64,000 nt of DNA, from contig QNGE01000875.1 of assembly GCA_008508345.1 (NCBI GenBank), forward strand, positions 72,575 through 136,574, written 5' to 3'. Under the pieces are notes generated by a model. That model saw only the letters and a list, made by a program, of their open reading frames with translations, was not told where the DNA came from and did no database searches. Numbering within the stretch: position 1 is the stretch's first letter; every line of letters begins with the position of its first letter. The translations under genes and the position numbers were made by a program. Source of the stretch: Paragonimus westermani (taxonomy: Eukaryota; Platyhelminthes; Trematoda; Plagiorchiida; Troglotrematidae). Shown piece after piece: positions 23,051 to 37,321 of this stretch.

Positions 23051-25689
23051 TGTGAACAACAAGAAGGTTTCGCCATCGCATACCTAAGCGTATCATTATG
23101 TTGCTCAAGAACACACCTATCAATCAGTTTGACCACCGAAGATTGCTTTTGAAAAGACGATTTGTTCAACTCAACATTGGTTGACAGGTCCTACTTCTTC
23201 ACAGCTAGAAAAAGTTTTCACTCTTTCTTTGGTGCTAGTGAGAAATTTCTCGATACAGGAGCGTGACATTTTGTTACATACACCATTAAGAGTATCAAGT
23301 AGCTAGGATAATATTTCATAGTTTCGGTGTTCATTGACTGTACAACCCAATCCACTTCATGACACTTTACAAAGCAGGATCAGGATTCGAAGAACACGAT
23401 GAACGGGATAGAATGTGACAGGAATGATACGGATATGAAACGCAAACAATTATCGGCGTCACATAAGCTATTTCTTATTCAGAGTGATGTAATTGCACTG
23501 CATCGTGCTAGTCGACCATTTGTCGTTACCTGTTGTTGTGGGTAACCGAACACTTGTATGACCATGTCAGTGTAAACATCTTTCAATGTCACAGACAGCT
23601 GAGACTTTCTTTTCTATACAGTTGACATAAAAATTGATTCACGTGACTCATAGAGGGAGTTACACGTCTGGCTTTGTGCCATGCAACTTGCAAAGAACGT
23701 TAGACGAAGAGAGTAATGGTCTGAGTGAAGTTGGTTGAAAAACTCGATGTAACTGAACACAACACAACACAACCATATCGATTGTATGATAGTGAAAAAC
23801 AGTTACAGCATTCACTGCCTGCATGTCAATTTTCAGTTATCCTCACACACACAGGCAGGAGCAAAGTGTCACCCCACTCAGTTCGACGATAGTACGTCAC
23901 TCGGAATGATAACTAGCCTACGTCACGTCAACTTCAGACAACTGTTTGCGTCAACGGTTAGCCTCAGACCCACTCAACTTTGGGACTACAGTAAAGGTAG
24001 TCAGCACGTTTGTTGAACGTTGGTTATTTGTAACTAACATCCGGTCATTAAGCAATCGTCAATTTTCTATGCAATGTGGCAGTAGACAGTGATGAAAATT
24101 TTCAACGAAAATACACAAAAACCCTACTTCAATCCGATAATCAAAACAAGTAACTCGCCTGACTTCTTAAATATTCGCATGTGATATTTTTACACTCTCT
24201 TCCACGCAAGAGACTCTTGAACCAACAGAACGATGCACCACAGAGTTATATCTTCTCCCTGTTGATAGTCCGTCAATCTTTGAGATGCCAAGGATGCTTC
24301 CAATTTGTGGAAATCTCATAACCGCGTCGTGCGTTTGAATGCCGACCACTAAATATCTCTGCAGCCAAGTTAGTGGTTTCATCGCAGGCCACCAAGAGGA
24401 ACACTAGCCTAGTGCTTTACTCAGTTGTCAAGCCATCTTCTTGGTTTCCGTTGACTGGCAGAGGCGTAGTGCACAGGTCTGCTTCTGTTGAAGAGAACGT
24501 GGTGACGTGACGACGGCATTCTGCACAGATGAGCGGATAACTGCGCAAGAGCCTAAAACGTAATTCCGCATCACAATATCACAGTGAGGGGATAAGATTG
24601 GACGATAAACATCACCCGACCAACCTGACAGCAATAGGACCGGGCGACGCAACGTCACTGTCACGTCTGCACTATACACATACGCACACTAAATAGTGTA
24701 GGGATATACGTCCAAGACCGCAGAAAAGACTCAGAACACACTGTCCATTCGCTCTTTTTGCGATTACCGTCAATGTCGTCAGTAGCACAACGTAACCAGT
24801 ATGCACCCCCACCTATATAAGAGGTCCAAACCTTCAACACACGCCAGTCGGACAACATTAAGACATAAAATGGCCGAAGCAAAACCGAATCGATTGTTTG
24901 TCAGCGAACCCGGTAGGCATTTTGTACAGCTCAAAGGGAAAAGGACGTTGGCGATGAAATCCACAAAATAAACAACCGAAAAACGGAAAAAATGCTTATG
25001 TACAGTGTTATGTTAATCAACAGCTATAGCGAATGTCAGAGCAAATCGTGGTCTGACCATATAAGCCTAGAATCACATTGTTAGTACACATGTGGACGCA
25101 ACCAGTTGAACATGGGCATGGTAAATCGCACACAAGTAACATTGCATAGCGGATAAAAAGATAGTTGCACCAGATGGGTCGAAAAACAGCTGGCCTACGA
25201 ATATAGCTCTGAGTAAAAACGCTCAGATTGTGTGGCCTATCAAACGAGGAAACTCAGCCGACAATTTGCTGTCAAACCCATGTTGTGAGAAGAAGCAAAA
25301 ACATGGTTATCTGTTAGAGAACTGTGGGCATTATCTGAGGTGAACCGTAGCATTTTTATCAGTGCTACAGAAAATGACAGCCAACAGCGAGACAAGATGT
25401 CACATTCGTTCTCGATTTGTGAATTAGAAATTCGAAAATTTTCATTCCAAATGATATAAGGAAGAGATAGATCACATTCTGGATGTCATGTGAATGCTAA
25501 ACAGACAGGTGAGAATGCAATCGTGACAGTGTTTCCGACAGCGGACTAGTGTCTCTTTCGCAAATTAAACGATATCGCCTCCTGGAGCAACAATAGAAAC
25601 CTGGGCAAAAGGATATTTCAAGATTCCCAGTACAGAGATTTGGGGTCTGTCCTAAATACTATCCGGTCTGTTGTTGATAAGACGATATG

Positions 25690-26490
25690 GTTGCATTAAG
25701 CCGAATCATTGTATCGCTCTAATAGCATGCACACAGTATTATGCTCGGGTAGCAATTTGTTAACAGATCAGTCCGTGGACTGCGAGTTAAGAGCTCGTGT
25801 GATGGAGGTTATTGTTGCTTTCGGATGTCTTGAGAGAAGTGACTGGCAAAACCACAGCCCGAACACCAGCACTAACTTCCTTGTCTGCCGCTCAATGGTG
25901 CCATGCGGCACTGAAACATGGACATTGTATCAACGGAACGTGCGCTGTCTGAGCCGCTTTCATGTGCAATGTCTAAAACGAATCTTGGGTATTCGGTGGT
26001 CGGACATGGTTCCGAACACTGAGGCACTACGGCAAGCGGAAATGAACGGGATTAAAGCCCTGCTGATGCTGAATCCGCTCCGTTGGCAAGGTCACGTCCG
26101 CCGAATGGGCGATGGTCGCATTTCAAAGCAGCTGTTGTACGGACAAGCGAAAACAGGAAAGCAAAATCCTCGTGGTGAGAAGCGGAGATATTAGTATGTT
26201 GTGCAGGTAAGTTTTTCACATCGAAACATTGATTGCAGGTGTTGGGAAGACCTGATGTAGAACCGGACAGACTGGAGGAATACGATCCGTACGGGTGTTC
26301 AAGAGCAGGTATTGTGTGACCGAGAACGGGAGCGCGCGGCAAACAAGAGAACTATCAGGGCCATAAGTCGTGGTGACGTGACTATATGGCGTCACGATGT
26401 GTGTGGCGACGAATGCGCTGACCGTTTGGGATTAGTGGGTCACCAATGTACTCATAGCACATCATCGGCAAAGAGACGACGAGTGCGTTA
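25690..26490 (+). mobile_element. Non-LTR retrotransposon remnant, C-terminal region
   Basis: The open frame 25709-26194 encodes the region downstream of the reverse transcriptase in a non-LTR element: ELRARVMEVIVAFGCL (for the RxxxAxxAFGxL block), CGTETWTLYQRNVRCLSRFH (usually YGxETWTLYxRHxxxLxxFH), QCLKRILGIRWSDMVPNTEA and NPLRWQGHVRRMGDGRISKQ. After a frameshift near 26194 the end is recognisable: WRNTIRTGVQEQVL, then a Cys/His stretch CGDECADRLGLVGHQCTH at about 26404-26457, the eroded terminal zinc-finger of this element type. The reverse transcriptase itself is not visible upstream, so this is a 5'-truncated copy. It is probably the same family as the remnant at 16790-18060, since the two cover complementary parts of one element type (inference). 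Confidence 0.85.
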
Positions 26491-26817
26491 GGCTCAGGTA
26501 GGTCATATCAGTATTTCCATTTCTGATAATGATTGCATCGGCCAACAACATAGCCGTATGGCAACTAATCAGCTCCTCTTTTCAGAAACCTGGGTGTAAG
26601 CGGTCCTGTACCCATTCTTTTCTTCAGCTTTGTTGGTGTATTGTATGATGAATGGCTCGTGTGTTTTTCTCAGAGTCCAATCCGATTTTTATTTTTCATC
26701 CTTGCCCTCTCTAGAACGTAATAACATGCAGTCCTATACGGAAATACTTCTTGTATTACACTTCTTAAATCTTTCTTCTCAGTTTAGATCTCGTCATTGC
26801 AGTGTTTCCTATCCCTG

Positions 26818-27050
26818 TTAGCTAATCAACTGGATAACCAGCATTGGTCGGCTGGGTACAAAGGCCTCATTCACACATCTACCGGTCTTATTCTTTCGGG
26901 TTTACATTGGATACGTAGTTTTTCAGTGAAACCGCAATTGGTGCAGCGCGAGCCAATTGCGGTGGTGGTCAAGTGCAGGTGTCCCTTGGCTTCGGTCACT
27001 GTGACGGGCTAAGCCGAGTCGGATGCCGCCAACCGTAAATGTTGCACATT
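26818..27050 (+). repeat. Dispersed repeat family R2, copy 2
   Basis: Second copy of the 19144 repeat. It begins about 330 bp past the end of the retroelement remnant at 25690-26490. It is GC-richer than its surroundings (GTGCAGCGCGAGCCAATTGC). The short open frame across it is not protein-like. Confidence 0.65.
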
Positions 27051-30000
27051 GGACAACCACCCAGATATGTCTTAGTACTTCATCAGCTCAGTGATAACGA
27101 CTGATTGTACAAACTCTTCGGTTAACAGGTACGAGATATCGAGACCGAGTTCGTGGCACAGGTTGCGACAGGCAGATAGGAAGTGACTAGGCAGACAACC
27201 ATTCTAAAACTGGTACTAGAACAGATTCTTAGGTTTTTTCCATCTTAGTGTGATAACCGTTACATGGACACCCATGCCCTTCCCAGTAGATTAGTTCGAT
27301 CCAACATGGCGTGATCATCAACTGCTGTTCATTACGTTATGAATCGTGAATTCCACGGAAAAATGTGACCTTAGTTAACCCTAGCTACTGCATTCCCTCC
27401 TTTTTCATTAGTTAAAATAGATCAGTCATTTCTATTCGGACAGCAAACTGGCATGCATCTAACGCAACCCCAAAAACTACTGTGAAAGGTGTTCAGCAGA
27501 AACAATTATGACCTGAAGGCGGAGGCAGTTATTCACATGCATCAAACTATGACCCAAGTACTGCCGAACTCAGGGAGTACAAAGTGCAACGTGCGCCGAG
27601 ATGTTGTAGGGAAATGCAACTAGTTGAACTAAAGGCAAACAGTGCACTTAATCGCCTTATTGGAAGCAGTCTTATCATAGCCTGAAATAAAACCAATATG
27701 GTATTAAAAGCCGTGTTCATCTCTTTCTTTAGAAGGGTAGGATGTATTCATTTTCCGTGCGTACGTGTGCGCCTACAGTGTCAAAACTCTCAACTTAGCC
27801 GATAGAAAATGTGCGAAACAGCAACCGTCGGTGAATGCTCACCTATCTGACTGTCATTGAAACGGTTATGGGGTTGGCCTTTCAATCCGATGTCTGAGAA
27901 AAAATTAGGTCACATTTCGTAAGATGGTCGTTGTGCAGGAATGATCCTCATATGGAGGAATGGTCACCACTAGAGTAATTGTAAGAGCGTCTCATACCAT
28001 TGTAAGAGTCCGGTCATTACGTTCTTTGAATTGGCTGATGTGCCCGTAAACGTGTAACTAATAAGCAAATTAACATTCTCGTTATATGCACTCATCGTCA
28101 TTTGTACACATTATTGGATGAAAAATCAAGAGCGGCAGACAGCATCGGTTAGCTAGCTCGGGTGTAAAAACGGCATGTTTAAATGTATACCGGCTGAAGA
28201 TCCATTAACTTTGTGTGAACATAAAAACTTACTGTCGCTGTTACTGCTGTCGATTGATCACAAAATGTTGGCTGAATGCCCAGTCACCAGCTCATTCGAT
28301 TTAATACAAAACTAATCCAGCTTTCTATGTTGACTAACAGAAACCAGTACATGGAAGGCTAGCTGATGCGTTACGGTTTCGTCACAAGAAGGTAGACGCA
28401 TAAAGGTGACTGATTCAAGAAACACGTGAAGACTTCCGCATAAGTTAGACAAATTGCCATCTGGTCGACAACTATTTTTAATCGGTTAACGTTTTGATTT
28501 GAAAAGGCCTACTTCGAGAACGCTCGTTATGAATACCGTCCATCCAGAGGTAAGGCTCAGACCGACCAGTACTGCCACATAGGGTAGTTTAAATCCTCCT
28601 ACGACTGCGTAATTGTTTCTGTACAACCCTGTCAGCTGTTCGAGTTAGACGGAACGGTGACGGATACGACGGGTTTTGTATGAAAATGGATATATGGATC
28701 ACTTAGGCGATTGATAGTGAGAATCAAGTGTGTGTATTTGAAAATGCGGCGGATGGAGAGAGGAAGCCGTGCCACTTTTCAACGTCAAGCCTGAACCGAC
28801 TAGTCGATGGGAAGTTATCCCAACCACTTGTTTTGTCAAGGAAATAGAGTGGGCATTTCTGACTTGTGCATGCTAGAAGCCATCCTATTTATGGTTCGGT
28901 CAGGAGTGTAAATCATGCTGGCCTCGACCGTGTAACGTAGGGCACCACTTTTAAACCGTGTAAATTAACAGCCAATAGAGATACCTCACAGAATCACAGT
29001 CTGAACCAACAACCGAATGAATGACATTCGCTGTAGTTACCACTAAGCCACCTTGATGTTTAGACAGTGATGTTCAGACAGTGAACTATGAGAGTAACTC
29101 TCTATTACGGTTTTCACTGAAGACAACACGGACATATTCCGTACTATTAATCTAGTATGACTGAACAATCTCCAATCATTTGCGAGAACATGCTTGATAC
29201 ACCTTGTCCGACTACCTCACCAGTTCGTTGTCTTTCTCTATTTGACCGGGAAGGTCTCAGAAAAACAGTCTGTTCACACTTTACACACTCGACCTGATCA
29301 CATTGGTCTTCCAATCAACGAGGGAGTTGGAGTCGATAGGTGGGTGTAAAATGACGAGTCAACTGAAGCCTCATTCACACCATTCTCACTCAATTAGCCA
29401 TATTTCAGCAATACAGTTATCACATTCATACGGTCAGTTGAATGAACCACCGTATAATCCACTCCCAAATTGATGTGATTGCCTAGTCGACAAACATCGT
29501 AAACATCAAACTAGTCAGGCACATATAGTGATAAGTAAATATGTAATCATCTATATTAGCACTCTCAAAGAGATGGCTGAAGAAACCCTCGAGAAGCAGT
29601 CTCTTCTGACACACGGTTGCATTCGAGAAGGAGGGCAATCTAGATCGTACATCGCGGTAATCCAGAGACTAATAGAAAGCACCGGATTTTGTTTAAAAAA
29701 AATTCGTTACTGTCATTTACACAGTGTGACCTCTTCATTGAATGTAACACAGTTGATAATACATTATAAACTCTACACTTTGATGTCCGTGGCACTGTTG
29801 ATAATAAATACAGTTTTTCTGCGTATTTTATTACCTCGATAGAGTGTCAGGTCTGTATGTGAGAACATCCGCATTAATACCATACTCCCCGTCCGAAAAT
29901 TATTGATATTCGGTCCAACAAACAACAGAGAACACAAGTGGACAGAACGAGATCAAAACACCGCGTTAATGCAGCACACATGTAACTTGGTCGGAAGGGG

Positions 30001-30879
30001 ATTAAATGGCGTCCGAAAACCACCAATGATAGGCAGCCTGAAGTGTAACAGTGACAGAAGTGAAAGTTATCTGTGTAACAGCGACGAACTAGCGGTATCA
30101 GACTGTTTAAAGAACTATCAGGTTAGCTGTTTTACTCAGGGTGAATTCGTTGTCTTTTAAATGCGATAATAAAGACCTTGGTCTCTTAGGAGTGGAGTCA
30201 AATCAGATCAACTTCTAAACAGTGGTCAGTGGTCGTTCTGAAACCTCAAAGATCCACAGAAGTTTTACGAGGCCTGAAAAAAAGTGGCACGCTTAAGAAA
30301 GTGGCCTTTTATGGGTATGCGACTATCGGGGACGGACAATGGTAGATGTGGACACATTAAAAATGACACGTTTAGATAACTGTTTGAAGAGATTAAAATG
30401 AACACAAAGGGTAACTTTGTCGGTTGCCAAATTTGAAAGAGCTGATTCCTTTGTTGTAACTTAACCGACCGACTTTCAGTAACTATGCTTTGCTGACCCT
30501 GTTTGAATTAAAAGGTTTTTCATCGAGTGCGGTGCGGGCAGCTATTCTTGACCTGAACCGTTCACGTGGCGGTTCACTTTGGCATCACCGGCTCCGTTCG
30601 GAACCCATCAATTTTGCTGAACAAGATAATCGCCCTAATCGACAACTCACTGAAATTACTTATACATTCGTTTGATAGTAACGTGGGAATGTATGGATTT
30701 AATCTTGGTTTCAGTCTGGAGACCCATTTTTGGGCGACGCTTAATTAGAGGGTCATCACAATCATCAAAGATAGCAATACACCAGTGATTCTCACTGATG
30801 TCTAACTGCCAAACAACCATGAGAAAAGGCGAATCTTGTAAAGCAAGAGAGAAGAGGAAATACCTTAATATTAAAAATA

Positions 30880-31350
30880 GGTTCATCTACATTCAAACAT
30901 CCAGCAGCAAGGTGCCTACGCTTTACAAACAAACAACCGAGCTGTAAGTGAAAGTAAGGCTTCATCAGCAAGAGAGTTTCCTCACGACTTTCATTGCCCT
31001 GTTTTATTAGATACACTCACTTTACAGACAATTCGGCCAAACAACAACATCCAAGCCACAGAGTTCGATCACAAACCATCTCATCTAACGTCTCCAGCCA
31101 CCAAATCGGTGGTCAACTAACTTAAGACGGTTCAAGTTTTCTACTCTGAGTAGCCATGTTTCGCTACCATAAAGCAATACAGCTCCCACTATCATCTTAT
31201 ATACGCGACCTTTTAGCTTCAGAGAGACCCCTCTGTCATCAGAGATGCCCCAGATTGGTAGTGCCCTTGTGGCTTTTGTACGTTTTTCAAAATCACTTCG
31301 CTTGTTGGAAACGCAACATTAGCCGGTTTCCCCACAGAACCAACCATATG
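30880..31350 (-). mobile_element. RTE-like retrotransposon 3' end with internal deletion
   Basis: On the minus strand the C-terminal block of an RTE-like protein: ATRALPIWGI, GVSLKLKGRVYKMIVGAVLL, YGSETWLLRVENLNRLKLVD. It then jumps directly to the very end of the protein (WLETLDEMVCDRTLW, LGCCCLAELSVK, stop near 31027). The following 3' untranslated stretch to about 30880 aligns well with 60640-60850 of the plus-strand copy. The roughly 100 residues normally present between FDHRCLRSI and the terminal WLETL block are missing, so this copy has an internal deletion as well as being 5'-truncated. It lies in sense with the phosphodiesterase inside the large intron. Confidence 0.8.
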
Positions 31351-34300
31351 TACGATGTTTATAGGTAAATCCAAACGAGTCAGCACTGAAAAGCTGAATG
31401 GTTAAACAGAGAGCGCTGACTGAAAACTTATAAGTAGCTATTTGGGCATTCTTCTTATACATTCTTTCCTGATCAGGCTACACACCATGGGATAACAGAG
31501 AACATGCTGAATTGATCAGCCTGAAAAACCGTGGCGAAATGGATCCATTCCTTATAAGCAGCAAGCCACGTGACACTGAGTTTGATGGGGATATGCGAAG
31601 CAGAAACGAGGGCGTTCTCACTGTTTGAGTAGAACAGAACAGCAGTGGCTTTAAGGTATTGGGCAATTGGCTCCAGGAGAAGAGAGGTGGAGCCAGCGAA
31701 CAAAAATTGGCAACACAGCCATGAACATTCGACTAGGCTTAAATCATCATAACCGAATGACACAGAATTAAACATGAACGGAAACAACTGAGCGTGTTTG
31801 GTTAGGTACAGCAGATATTGGCGAGTTGAGGCACAGCACTCGCGGACCACTTGGTGTACACCCATTGTTGTGTCGGTAACCATTAACAGTCAGAACGATC
31901 GTCCCAGCCAAATAAGTCTGACCACTAACACATAAAAGTGACGAATTAGAGCGAAGACGCGACAGAAAAACGGATGATAATGTACCCATAACACACTAAC
32001 CCCAATTTTCGACAAGATAATCGGTCGTAAATTGCTTCTTCATCTGTGCCAGATAATTAGCTTGAATACCACATGAGGGCAGGAGAATGCATACAGTCCA
32101 CATCGCACGAATATCACCAATTACGTTTAATTCACCCTCACGTTTGTGATCTTCCAGTTAGGTTTATTTAACTCTCAACGACTGTATGATTACTAAGATT
32201 CACACTCAGGGTGTCAGACCGGCAAACTTAGCCAACAAGAACAGCTGAGAAGGCTGGGTACAGTGAAGTCAAGAGTTACAGGTGCAATCCACAAAGGTAC
32301 ACCACTTCCGATGATATGCCAAAGCAAAATCCGTTTTACCCCTAGTTGGTGATGCCTTACAGAATTCGGTCCCCAGCTTTGAAGTCCAGATCCTAATACG
32401 TCCAGTGGGATACGAGATTAGAACATTTATCAATCCATAAGTTCGTAAAATACATTAACGGATCTTATCATTCTTTAAGCGGTACTCCCACTGGATACAA
32501 TGTTACACAGACAATCTGGAGTGAGGAAGCAGTAAAATATTGTCTGTTACATTAGAACTATGGAAGTACTGAGCGCATTAAAGCGTATAGCATTCTGTTG
32601 TTGTGACTCCAAACACAGAATGAGTGTAGACAGGCCGCCAAAGCAAATTACACTTTTCGGATATACGCAAAGTCACTATTTATGGTGAACGTAGGCACAA
32701 GCTCCTGCCTTTGCATTTCATAGTGTATAGAGAAACACTACGAAGAAGTATTGGTAATCAGTCAACGATAGGTCGTACTGTCTTGGTAGCAATAGTTGAA
32801 CAATACCCCAGGTACCGAATCTCGCGCTTTAGGCAACGATAACGTTGGGCAGACGATATAAGATTAGGCTGTCTCCGTATACACAACCGGTGCTGATTAA
32901 CGACAATGACAGTGCACCATATGATTAGATTCGGGTAAGGGACAGCATGAAAAAAACACATTTTGCATGCCTTTTGAGAAGTGAGTTTCTGGCCTTTCAA
33001 ACGCTGATTATGAGCTTGAGTCATACAATAAAGATCAGCACCAAGAGTCTCATTGAAAAGTCAGTGGGCAACCGTACTGCACATTAATAAAAAAACAAAT
33101 TCTCTTTCGTGTTTGAAGCAAATATGAAAGAACTGAGTTTGCGAAAAAGTCGAGCTAAAAAAAGAATAGCAGGTGAGCAGTGATATCGGGTGTGTGTAAA
33201 CCAGGGCATGTACCGGGATCCAGTGGACAATACGCAAAAACATTCGGAGAGATCCGAATAAAGAGGCGGGGTTGTGCCAGATAGCGTGTTAGCAACAAAA
33301 CTGTTGAGCGCGGTAACATAATAAAAAACAATAAAAAGCAACGGGTTAGTTTAGAATACCAACACAAGTTGGCATATATCATAGAGATACGGCTAAACAG
33401 GGTAAAATCTTTTCGGAACGAGTCAAGTAAAACCACCCGTGAATAATACTTTCTCTGCGAGAGCACACAAGCATTGGTAGGTTGAGTGATCAGGTGATGT
33501 GAAATAGAGAGATCTTAAACGCCGGATATGAAATAAATTGTTTGGTATTAGTGAAGAACATTAGTAACATGAAGTGATCGTGTCATGTAGTTACCTGAAG
33601 CCAATTTCCAGATGTACAACAAAAAGAATTCGAGGCAGTGGTTTGTCATGTGTATGAATCGGTAAGCATTTAATGGAAAGCAACTGGAACAAAATACCAG
33701 AACTTTTGGGTGTGTTAAGGTGCAGATAGTGGAATACTGATCAAATTGACCATTTGAGTAAACCGACCATCTGGGTGCGTGTGGAAAACCGGATAGGATG
33801 TTTGACGCTCAGCAATGCATCATCTGAATAGTTGATTGCAAGTATGAACATGAACTGGCATAAATGCTATATGAAACGAGCATCAGAACGGGGAGACGCA
33901 TGAATCCCGTAGGATACTAGAGTGTCAGAGAGATGGCTGAGGTTGGAATAACACATTCGCTGGGGATTTGAAACAACGTTCAGTCCTTCTTGCATCCAAA
34001 ACGCACCGCTGAAGTATAAGAAACAAACGCGAACAACCGCAGATTTCCAATTTAGCAGTGACAAGATGGAACGAACTGGACAAGCCAGAGTGTCAACGGT
34101 TGAGCGTAAGTGACGACAAGCGAATTGATTATAGTCTGAAATGTTCAATTGAGTCGCCACCCGAGCAAGAGTTAATTTTTTTGGATATTTTCAGACATGC
34201 ATGCTATCGGACAAAATTTTACAGTTCCATTTCCACTAATTGGTATACTGCATGCAGCTACCCAACGGTCAGGAATTTTACGCTGATTGGATAACTCGAC

Positions 34301-35921
34301 CCCAAGTTAGCATAAAGCGTCCGTGCATTCTAAGGACGATTGGTAACAATCTCTCAGGTCTGCTCGCTTTGTCAGACCCCAACCGAGTAAACTCTTCCAG
34401 AACAGCTGATCCATAAATGGGAACAGACAGAGCAGCGAACAGAGAAATAGATGTGGGAATTGAGAAGAGGTTATAAGTACGATTGAGTTCACCGACATAG
34501 ACAACGGGTTTCTTTCATACTTTTTCAAATCTCACACCAGCTTTTGTTACCAAGTAATGCGTTCAAGTACAACGAATTCAAATGATTTGGTTCACATCTG
34601 ACAGACCTTGAAATGCATCTTAGTGATGAATAACGTTTCGGTTGATAAACTTCTGGTTTTTTTTCTTAGATTTTTTGCAGCACAAAGATGAAAATCTGTC
34701 CTCGAGAATAAGAGCTGTTTCTAAAAACTAGCAAAAATCTAAGCACACATTTAGGTAGATAACCAACTTATCACAATGGGTGGTTAATAAAAAGACAAAC
34801 TGGATGGGAATATGAATTCTCTAAGCCTACTGCAGTTGTCCGAAAAAGGTTGATGACGTCCGATTCTGTAAACTCCGTCACAAACGAAGAGTTTGTGACA
34901 TGCATGATTGCATTCCATCAGAGAGAACTTCACAGTACAGCGGTCACGGTTAGCAAATAGAGTGTGCTTGTGGATGGCAAACCGGCATGCGTGGTTAAGC
35001 AAAGCTAAATTGAGATGTGTCTAAAAGTGTACGATGTTCCGCGGGTGGACGAGGGAAACGAAGATAGTATCGAGTCGATTGAATGCACTAAATGCAACAC
35101 ACGATGATGTGCTCGAAACATTCAAAAGAGTAACCGAGAAGCCATCAAGAAAATGTCCAATTTCATTGGCAGGACAGCTAGAAGATAAATGAATATTGCA
35201 TGTCGCAATCGAAAGAAAACCGCTAAAGGTTCGCAGACAACAATTAGGTAGGCTGCAATCGTTCAAGAAATAAAACCTTTGCAATTTGCAGACAGAGCAA
35301 TGCGGAAGAAGCCAAAACTAATCGGAATTGGTGGTTAGTTCAACTAGGACTGAAGAGATCACTTCTGTGCCCACAGATGGATGTAAGGTTTGCTAGGAGG
35401 ACCGTCCGTGTGCATTCTACGTCGTACGAGCAAACTTGCACGCTCAGTGTTCACCGCGTACGCGCTAACCTTTGTCCACGTAAGTCTGGTGACAGAATAC
35501 AGGCAGGCTAGATTTGTTTACCCTCGGCATCCAGTGGATCTGAGTTCGTAAGAGTTAATCGATCTTTGTTTCTGTTAACCTACCCATGTGCATATCAAAC
35601 CGGCGACCCAGATCGCCGGAGAGACCCAGAAAAACGTCTTGGGACATCGAGACACGCGAAAGAGACATCAAGACGTCTTAAATTGCGAAAGATATAGATC
35701 ATCTTATTCACAAGTTTGAAAAATGTCGATCTGTTAATCGCACAGCAGGCGACATCTCTTTTTGTCATAGTGATTTGAACCAAGGTCGTTATAGGTAGCT
35801 TGCACAGTAGCACCTTTAATTCTGCTCACACTCCGTGCTCCGTGTAAACCCGAAAAAGTCAGACCGGAAAGCAAACAACTGGAGATCTTTGCAGTCCATC
35901 CAGTCAATGATCTTTAACCAG

Positions 35922-35940
35922 CACACACACACACACACAC
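35922..35940 (+). repeat. (CA)n microsatellite
   Basis: Nine and a half CA units in the large intron. Confidence 0.9.
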
Positions 35941-37174
35941 GAAATCAAGAAGATTGGGTGAAACGTTTCAAGCAGCACATCTCAGTCCCCTTCAATAACG
36001 AATACAAGGGAAGGGGTAACCTATTTCTAGCGAACCGAATCTAGTCGACTGGGCGAAAGCATGTGATCCACGGTCCTAAGAAAAAACGTCACCTGTACCG
36101 AACAGCGTCAATTCTAAACAAACATCGTGTCAGATGACGTCTCAATCGTTAGACTTAACGCCATCCATCATTTGAAGGGGGTAGTCATTGTACAAGGAAA
36201 GGCATTCGTACGCGAACACACTGTACGTGACAGAAGTAAGTGAATGGACAGATAACAGCTGGAAATTAATCTTAAGTTTTTAAATCACCTTATGCTTGTC
36301 AGAAATTCGCGTCATCCTTATTGCGTCATACAACTCACGGTCAAATCTGGTATAACTCCGGTTTAAGAATAATCACCGTCGAGAGACTACGTTAGATAGC
36401 GCCTACGTGTTGTGGAAAGTAATGGTTGTATTCCTCCGAAGTAAAACTGGGATGCCTTGGAACTTTGCGATCTCAACCGCTGTCTGAGCATGATATTTGC
36501 AGTTGATTTGGCATCACATTTAAATAGTCTTACATTCGCAGACGAAATCGGGTGCTAAATGAGATATATGTATGTTTCATCGCGTCAGAGACGAACCTCA
36601 GAATATATGTATACAGCTTATGATTTCAAATCGTTTGATCTCAAAGTATCAGAAGAGACTCAAGTGTGGACTAGTGATATTACAACTTCATGCAGATAGC
36701 TGAAAGAGACCGGAATTTTATTGAACATCCTACCTTGAGTTTTACACTCATCAGAATTCGGTAGTAGTTCACATGAATTAATGTTGCTGGTATTCAACGG
36801 AACTTGTTTGTGTATGAGGGGGAAGTAAATCCCGTCAGAAATGAAATATGGAATGAATTCAGCCGACCACTGCCCATTTCGACGGCGTTCTGTATCTAGT
36901 CCCACAGGTCTTGCGTGGCCAACATCGTACTAATCAGCTACATATGGGATTTGAGGACTTGAATTGTGTTTCAACGAAGTGCACACAATAATTAACCCAG
37001 CACACTTTGTTATCCTTGAATATGTTTAACAGTTATAGATGGAAGTGAACAACCACACAACCAGACATACAACACCTGATCCCTGTTTAAAATGAATCTG
37101 CCATCAAACTTATGAGAACCACCGATTCGAGCATTGGGTAGATGAAAGTCAGAGATAATATGACTGAAACCTAC

Positions 37175-37321
37175 CTGGAGTTGTGGAAACAATTTGGACA
37201 CGTCCTCAAGAAGCGGAATAAGCAGACCACGCAGGAAGCCCAGTTGGCTGTTCGAACGTGTCACTTTTTCAGGGTCCATGTGAGAGGCCACAGGCAGACC
37301 GGCCCGTCTCTCCGCGCTGGC
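37175..37321 (-). CDS. PDE9-like cyclic nucleotide phosphodiesterase, exon with the purine-binding glutamine
   Basis: Internal exon of 147 nt (49 codons), phase 0 at both ends. The acceptor follows TGGTCTTTCCTTTCTTTCGGAAG and the donor is CAG/GTAGGT. It reads AERRAGLPVASHMDPEKVTR, then SNSQLGFLRG, ending in SKLFPQLQ. In class I PDEs the Gln of SQ[IVL]GF is the invariant residue that holds the purine ring of cAMP or cGMP, and the adjacent Phe stacks on it; both are present. The MDxxKVT stretch just before it is typical of PDE9 and differs from PDE1, PDE4 and PDE8, which drives the family call. The exon continues the frame from EFFYQ of the 45192-44871 exon with no gap against the known domain. 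Very confident as a PDE exon, confident as PDE9. Confidence 0.93.

Larger units (their letters stand above)
10082..37174 (-). other. Very large intron of the phosphodiesterase gene (27093 bp)
   Basis: Inferred intron between the GTAGGT donor at 37174 and the AG acceptor at 10083-10082. It carries retroelement remnants (16790-18060, 25690-26490, 30880-31350), tRNA-like SINE fragments, repeats R2 (two copies) and R3 (one copy), two CA microsatellites, and two protein-like open frames of unknown nature (12488-13228, 18592-18888). Elsewhere in it, including most of 27050-30880 and 31350-35900, I see only AT-rich non-coding sequence. Confidence 0.55.

Noticed and set aside
31473..31883. 136-codon minus-strand open frame next to the RTE-like remnant
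   Set aside because: Does not match any block of the retroelement and has no splice signals or known motif.
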